Source of the DNA: Betaproteobacteria bacterium
GTDB lineage: Bacteria; Pseudomonadota; Gammaproteobacteria; Burkholderiales; UBA6910
Assembly (NCBI GenBank): GCA_016183615.1
Contig: JACPEG010000008.1
Span: 1-34,944 of the forward strand
DNA: 34,944 nt
Direction: 5' to 3'
Position numbers and translations under genes: made by a program
In this document: positions 31,725 to 34,944 of the stretch, piece after piece
Layout: each line of letters opens with the position of its first letter
Position numbering within the stretch: position 1 is the stretch's first letter
The notes under the pieces: generated by a model
Told to the model about the DNA's origin: nothing
The model's input: the letters and a program-made list of their open reading frames with translations, nothing else
Databases searched by the model: none

Positions 31725-32171
31725 CTACTTGCCGGGAGTGAAGGAAGCCGGCGCCCAGCCGGGGCAGGGCTTGAATCCGCCGTCCGGGCCCATTCCATGG
31801 CGCGGCCCGAAACCCGATCCCGGCCCCATTCCATGTCGGGGTCCGAACCTGCTGCCCGGTCCGAAGCGCTGACCCCAGGCGGGGGCTTCATCGGGAAGGG
31901 TCAGGCCCTTCTCCTTCGCCCGTTCCACCATGGCCTTGTGGTGCTCGGCGCGAATCGCTTCGCGCGCTTCCCAGGTCTTGGCGGCCCGCATCCGGTCGCG
32001 ATACTCCGCGCGTTCCTGCGGCGTCATCAGCTGGTAGCCGTAGATGTGCTCGGCCTTGTTCTCGACCTGCTCCTTTTGCTGGGCCGGTTGCTGACCGGCG
32101 GCAAGCAGGTGACCGCCGCCCAATCCCAGCGTCGTCCCGATGAGGACGGCGATGATCGTACGCTTCAACAT
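31725..32171 (-). CDS. Exported hypothetical protein with Gly/Pro/His-rich tail repeats
   Basis: 148 aa with signal peptide MLKRTIIAVLIGTTLGLGGG. The mature part has a conserved-looking helical segment (YGYQLMTPQERAEYRDRMRA, then KTWEAREAIRAEHHKAMVER), which resembles small periplasmic proteins of the Spy/CpxP size class. It is followed by a low-complexity tail with near repeats of FGPRHGMGP. GGGAGACTGTC precedes the ATG. The gene ends at a strong terminator. A chaperone-like or metal-binding periplasmic role is possible, but no family can be assigned. Confidence 0.7.
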   Translation of the reverse strand: MLKRTIIAVLIGTTLGLGGGHLLAAGQQPAQQKEQVENKAEHIYGYQLMTPQERAEYRDRMRAAKTWEAREAIRAEHHKAMVERAKEKGLTLPDEAPAWGQRFGPGSRFGPRHGMGPGSGFGPRHGMGPDGGFKPCPGWAPASFTPGK

Positions 32172-32255
32172 GACAGTCTCCCATTCGATGGTTGATAGAA
32201 TCCGCCCGAGGTGCTTCCGGGCTTAATTTCATTAAACGCTAATATTCCTAAGGTG

Positions 32256-32282
32256 TTGACCTTTTTTACTTTTTGTTACAAA
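32256..32282 (+). promoter_or_regulatory. Possible sigma-70 promoter of queG
   Basis: TTGACC (32256-32261) and TACAAA (32277-32282) are 15 bp apart, slightly short, in an unusually AT-rich intergenic region between the divergent exported-protein gene and queG. Confidence 0.35.
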
Positions 32283-32308
32283 TCGGGGTTTGGTGCTATC
32301 GTGATCCG

Positions 32309-33400
32309 ATGCAAAAGAAACGGGCAATCAACAGTCTGTCAGGGACGCCGCTGGCGGCGCCCGAGGCCCTCGCGCGGCGCATCAAGGCTTGGGGCCGGGA
32401 GCTGGGGTTTCAGCAGGTGGGCATCAGCGACACGGACCTGTCCCAGGCCGAGGCGCGCCTGCTCGACTGGCTCGGCAAGGGCTACCACGGCGACATGGAT
32501 TACCTGGAGCGCCATGGCACCCGCCGCAGCCGCCCGGGCGAGCTGGAGCCGGGGACGGCGCGGGTGATTTCGGTGCGCATGAACTATACCCCCCAGGGTG
32601 CGGCGAACAGCGCAGAGGTGATGGACGATCCGTCGCGCGGTTTCATTTCCCGCTACGCGCTGGGGCGCGACTACCACAAGGTGCTGCGGGGCCGGCTGCA
32701 GCAGCTCGCCGACCGGATCGAAGCCGAAACCGGCCCGTTCCGTTACCGGGTGTTCACCGACAGCGCGCCGGTGATGGAGGTGGAAATCGCCCGCAAGGCG
32801 GGCCTGGGCTGGCGCGGCAAGCACACCCTGCTCCTCAGCCGCGAGGCCGGCTCCCTGTTCTTCCTCGGCGAGATCTACACCGATCTGGCGCTTGCCGCGG
32901 ACTCGCCCCAGCAGGACCACTGCGGCACCTGCCGCAAGTGCATCGACGTCTGCCCCACCGGCGCCATCGTCGCGCCCTACCAGCTGGATGCGCGGCGCTG
33001 CATTTCCTATCTCACCATCGAGCACAAGGGCGCGATTCCCGATGAGCTGCGCCCGCTGATGGGCAACCGCATCTACGGCTGCGACGACTGCCAGCTCGTC
33101 TGTCCGTGGAACAAATATGCAGGCGCGAGCGGGGAGCCGGATTTCGCGGTGAGGAACGGGCTCGACGCGCCGGGGCTGGTGGATCTGTTCTTGTGGAGCG
33201 AGAAGGAATTCGACGAACGGCTTGCCGGCAGCCCGATCCGGCGCATCGGCTACGAGCGCTGGCTGCGGAACATCGCGGTGGCGCTGGGAAACGCGCCGGG
33301 GTCAGCGCAGGCGGTTGCCGCGCTGGAGGCGAAGCGGGACCATCCTTCCGCGCTGGTGCGGGAGCACGTGGCCTGGGCGCTTAGGCGCCACGGGCGCTGA
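32309..33400 (+). CDS. queG: Epoxyqueuosine reductase QueG
   Basis: 363 aa from the ATG at 32309 (MQKKRAINSL); an earlier in-frame ATG lies in the AT-rich promoter. The enzyme reduces epoxyqueuosine to queuosine in tRNA wobble position 34, using a cobalamin cofactor and two [4Fe-4S] clusters. Seen: the catalytic Asp in VFTDSAPVMEVEIARKAG, the KHTLL motif, cluster motif CGTCRKCIDVCPTGAI, and the second set CDDCQLVCPWN. The C-terminal HEAT-like tail ends normally. Despite the shared corrinoid and epoxide chemistry in name, it is not related to the CoM epoxide pathway. Confidence 0.95.
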   Translation: MQKKRAINSLSGTPLAAPEALARRIKAWGRELGFQQVGISDTDLSQAEARLLDWLGKGYHGDMDYLERHGTRRSRPGELEPGTARVISVRMNYTPQGAANSAEVMDDPSRGFISRYALGRDYHKVLRGRLQQLADRIEAETGPFRYRVFTDSAPVMEVEIARKAGLGWRGKHTLLLSREAGSLFFLGEIYTDLALAADSPQQDHCGTCRKCIDVCPTGAIVAPYQLDARRCISYLTIEHKGAIPDELRPLMGNRIYGCDDCQLVCPWNKYAGASGEPDFAVRNGLDAPGLVDLFLWSEKEFDERLAGSPIRRIGYERWLRNIAVALGNAPGSAQAVAALEAKRDHPSALVREHVAWALRRHGR

Positions 33401-33416
33401 CTAATTCAGCGTGTAG

Positions 33417-33433
33417 GGCGGCCTTCGGCCGCC
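33417..33433 (+). terminator. Hairpin after queG
   Basis: GGCGGCC-TTC-GGCCGCC forms a 7-bp stem 17 bp after the queG stop, with no T-run. Like the hairpin at 29105 it stands just before a composite REP-like element. Confidence 0.4.
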
Positions 33434-33477
33434 GGATTGGGATCGACGGGGGCAGCCCGCCTTATGGCGCTCAGTCC

Positions 33478-33552
33478 GTAGGTTGGGCTTCGCTTGCGAA
33501 GCCCAACAATCGCGAGGTGATCCGGGATGTTGGGCATAAATGCCCAACCTAC
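33478..33552. repeat. Composite REP-like element, copy 2 (reverse orientation)
   Basis: It begins GTAGGTTGGGCTTCG and ends GCCCAACCTAC; the two internal hairpins (GGGCTTCG-CTTG-CGAAGCCC and GGGCAT-AA-ATGCCC) are those of copy 1 in reverse order. It lies between the convergent queG and DUF4202 genes, where it could end both transcripts. Confidence 0.85.
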
Positions 33553-33576
33553 GGCTCAGGGCGAACGGGAAAATTG

Positions 33577-34185
33577 CTACGCCGCCGGTTTGTCTTCCTG
33601 GAGCGCCTTGCCGACCAGTGCCAGGATCTCCGGCGGGAAATCGAGCTTGAGGGCCGCCGCGTGGCCCTGGTCGGACATCTTGCGCCAGGTCTTGCGCACG
33701 ATGCCGATGAGCTTGGCCTCGTCGTGGTGGGCGGCGAACTCGGAAAAATAATTTTCCAGGAACACCAGGCACACCACGTCTTCCAGCATCTGGGCCTCGG
33801 GGTCGCGCTTGATGCGCTCCTTCCTCACCAGCGCCTGCACCCGCGCGATGGTGGCATCGTCGTAGCCCGCTTCCCTGAGAATTTTTCCCGCGGTCTCGGC
33901 GTGGAACTGGTAGAGCGCGGTGCGCCAGCGATGGTAGCCTTCCCGGTCCATGGGGTAGGTGTTGCGGGGCACGGTCCAGCGCCGGATATGCTGGCAGCGG
34001 GCGGCGAGCCGCAGCGGCTCGGAGGCGTCGGGCGCGAGCCTGTCGAGCCAGGCGCTCATGCGTCGCGCATAGGCGAGCTCCCTGGGAAGCTCCTGGCCGT
34101 CAACCAGTTCCCTGTGGGGATCTTCGCTGTTGGCGGCATCGAAGCGCTCGATGGCGGTCTTGAATCGTGGGGAGGTTGCGGTCAT
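33577..34185 (-). CDS. DUF4202 family protein
   Basis: A 202-aa soluble helical protein. RFKTAIERFDAANSEDPHRE at the start, ELAYARRMSAWLDRLAPDAS, LRLAARCQHIRRWTVPRNTY and the final LEDVVCLVFLENYFSEFA are the family's conserved segments. The His/Asp pattern (AARCQHIRRW, LEDVVCLVFLE) recalls HD-domain-like phosphohydrolases, but no activity is established for DUF4202. It is divergent from the peroxiredoxin gene and convergent with queG. Confidence 0.88.
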   Translation of the reverse strand: MTATSPRFKTAIERFDAANSEDPHRELVDGQELPRELAYARRMSAWLDRLAPDASEPLRLAARCQHIRRWTVPRNTYPMDREGYHRWRTALYQFHAETAGKILREAGYDDATIARVQALVRKERIKRDPEAQMLEDVVCLVFLENYFSEFAAHHDEAKLIGIVRKTWRKMSDQGHAAALKLDFPPEILALVGKALQEDKPAA

Positions 34186-34280
34186 GGCGATCGGGCCCGG
34201 TTGCGTTTAATATTGTGGGGCCAATTCTAGCAGTAAAATCGTCCTGTACCATTCGAGCGAATTCAACCCAGGAGACCGCC

Positions 34281-34787
34281 ATGACCATCAAGGTCGGAGA
34301 CCGCCTGCCCGACGGCACCCTTACCGAGTTCATCGAAACCGAGACCGCGGGCTGCAGCCTGGGCCCGAACAATTTCAAGGTTTCGGACCTGGTGAAGGGG
34401 AAGCGCATCGTGATCTTCGGGCTGCCGGGCGCGTTCACGCCCACCTGCTCGGGGAAGCACGTGCCGGGCTTTGTCGCCAACTTCGACAGGCTGACGGCGA
34501 AGAGGGTGGACGAGATCTGGTGCATCTCGGTGAACGACGCCTTCGTCATGGGAGCGTGGGGCAAGGACCAGAAGTCCCAGGGCAAGGTGCGCATGATGGC
34601 CGACGGCAACGCCGACTACTCCCGGGCCCTGGGCCTGGAACTGGACCTCACGGCCCGCAACATGGGCATCCGCTCCCAGCGCTATTCCATGCTGGTAGAA
34701 GACGGCGTGGTGAAGGCGCTCAACGTGGAGGCACCGGGCAAGTTCGAGGTCTCCGACGCAGAGACCATGCTGAAGCAACTGGGGTGA
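34281..34787 (+). CDS. Peroxiredoxin, Prx5 type
   Basis: 168 aa from the ATG at 34281, preceded by AGGAGA. It reduces hydrogen peroxide and organic hydroperoxides. FGLPGAFTPTCSGKHVPGF contains the peroxidatic Cys56 in the Prx5 signature (PGAFTPTCS), and RNMGIRSQRYSMLVEDG carries the conserved Arg. Other cysteines (Cys25 and one in DEIWCISVND) could serve for resolution, or the enzyme may rely on glutathione or thioredoxin. No glutaredoxin domain is fused. It ends 5 bp before a repeat array. Confidence 0.95.
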   Translation: MTIKVGDRLPDGTLTEFIETETAGCSLGPNNFKVSDLVKGKRIVIFGLPGAFTPTCSGKHVPGFVANFDRLTAKRVDEIWCISVNDAFVMGAWGKDQKSQGKVRMMADGNADYSRALGLELDLTARNMGIRSQRYSMLVEDGVVKALNVEAPGKFEVSDAETMLKQLG

Positions 34788-34792
34788 TGAAG

Positions 34793-34944
34793 CCGGAGGT
34801 CGCGAATGAATTCGCTCCTACGAGGGGAGCATGGGATGGGGGGGTAGGAGGGGATTCATCCCCGACCGGGGTCGCGGATGGACCGGCCGGAGGTCGCGAA
34901 TGAATTCGCTCCTACGAGGGGAGCATGGGATGGGGGGGTAGGAG
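34793..34944. repeat. REP-like array running off the window end
   Basis: A 58-bp sequence starting CCGGAGGTCGCGAATGAATT is present twice without change (34793-34850 and 34887-34944; offset 94 bp). The palindrome GGGGAT-TC-ATCCCC lies between. It is the same family as the pair at 31535-31650. Confidence 0.85.

Noticed and set aside
32309..33400. queG as part of the epoxide pathway
   Set aside because: The catalytic Asp and two iron-sulfur motifs are those of tRNA epoxyqueuosine reductase, and it lies far from the CoM operon among housekeeping genes.
34793..34944. CRISPR array at the right end
   Set aside because: The repeats are long palindromes with near-identical intervening sequence, and no cas genes are nearby; they match the REP-like family at 31.5 kb.

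Overview
The window looks like part of a GC-rich proteobacterial chromosome, most likely betaproteobacterial. The housekeeping half carries genes of that flavour (DUF2917, DUF3047 and DUF4202 proteins, an Mth938-like protein, NnrU, AmiC-TsaE, QueG) and REP-like palindromes. No rRNA, tRNA, integrase or transposase was found, so the taxonomic call is an inference from gene content.

Left part, about 1-18.4 kb: a single dense, all-forward run with mostly ATGA/GTGA overlaps between genes. It encodes a coenzyme M (CoM, 2-mercaptoethanesulfonate) system of the kind known from propene and ethene oxidisers such as Xanthobacter autotrophicus Py2. In order: the end of an epoxyalkane:CoM transferase-like (MetE-fold) gene; a small zinc ribbon; 2-ketopropyl-CoM oxidoreductase/carboxylase (2-KPCC); an S-type hydroxypropyl-CoM dehydrogenase; a CoA-transferase-fold pair that lacks the usual catalytic Glu; an unrecognised 313-aa protein; then a bacterial CoM biosynthesis set (ComA-like phosphosulfolactate synthase, two aspartase/fumarase-superfamily proteins, a PLP enzyme). 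These are followed by an ADP-forming acyl-CoA synthetase, a CoA-acylating aldehyde dehydrogenase and a CoA-disulfide-reductase-like flavoprotein. The run continues without a break into copper genes: a membrane-anchored periplasmic protein, CopC, and a CopD-cytochrome c-redoxin fusion. Two further small envelope-type genes follow at 18.5-19.4 kb.

Reading of the system: an alkene is oxidised to an epoxide by a monooxygenase outside the window. The coupling to CopC/CopD suggests a copper membrane monooxygenase, but this is inference. CoM opens the epoxide, the SDR oxidises the alcohol, and the 2-KPCC homologue cleaves the thioether and regenerates CoM. The operon also makes its own CoM. The 2-KPCC has Tyr where the characterised enzyme has His506. 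Together with the acylating aldehyde dehydrogenase, CoA synthetase and CoA-disulfide reductase homologues, this leaves room for a variant, possibly ethene-type, end of the pathway.

Middle, 19.4-25.7 kb: about 500 bp without a supportable gene, then small housekeeping or stress genes: a 54-aa Lys-rich protein with a TTG start, a cold-shock protein, a 95-aa protein behind a textbook class II FNR-type promoter, an Mth938-like protein, small membrane proteins, a TPR lipoprotein-like or exported protein, NnrU, and a haem-c-containing PAS-GGDEF-EAL protein whose EAL domain is degenerate.

Right part, 25.7-34.9 kb: a reverse-strand SrkA and MocR-family regulator pair facing a DUF2917 gene across a direct-repeat operator; a DUF3047 fragment ending inside a REP element; amiC-tsaE; a small exported protein with a clear terminator; queG; a DUF4202 protein; and a peroxiredoxin. 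Two families of palindromic repeats occur here and were not seen in the CoM region, consistent with the CoM region having a separate history.
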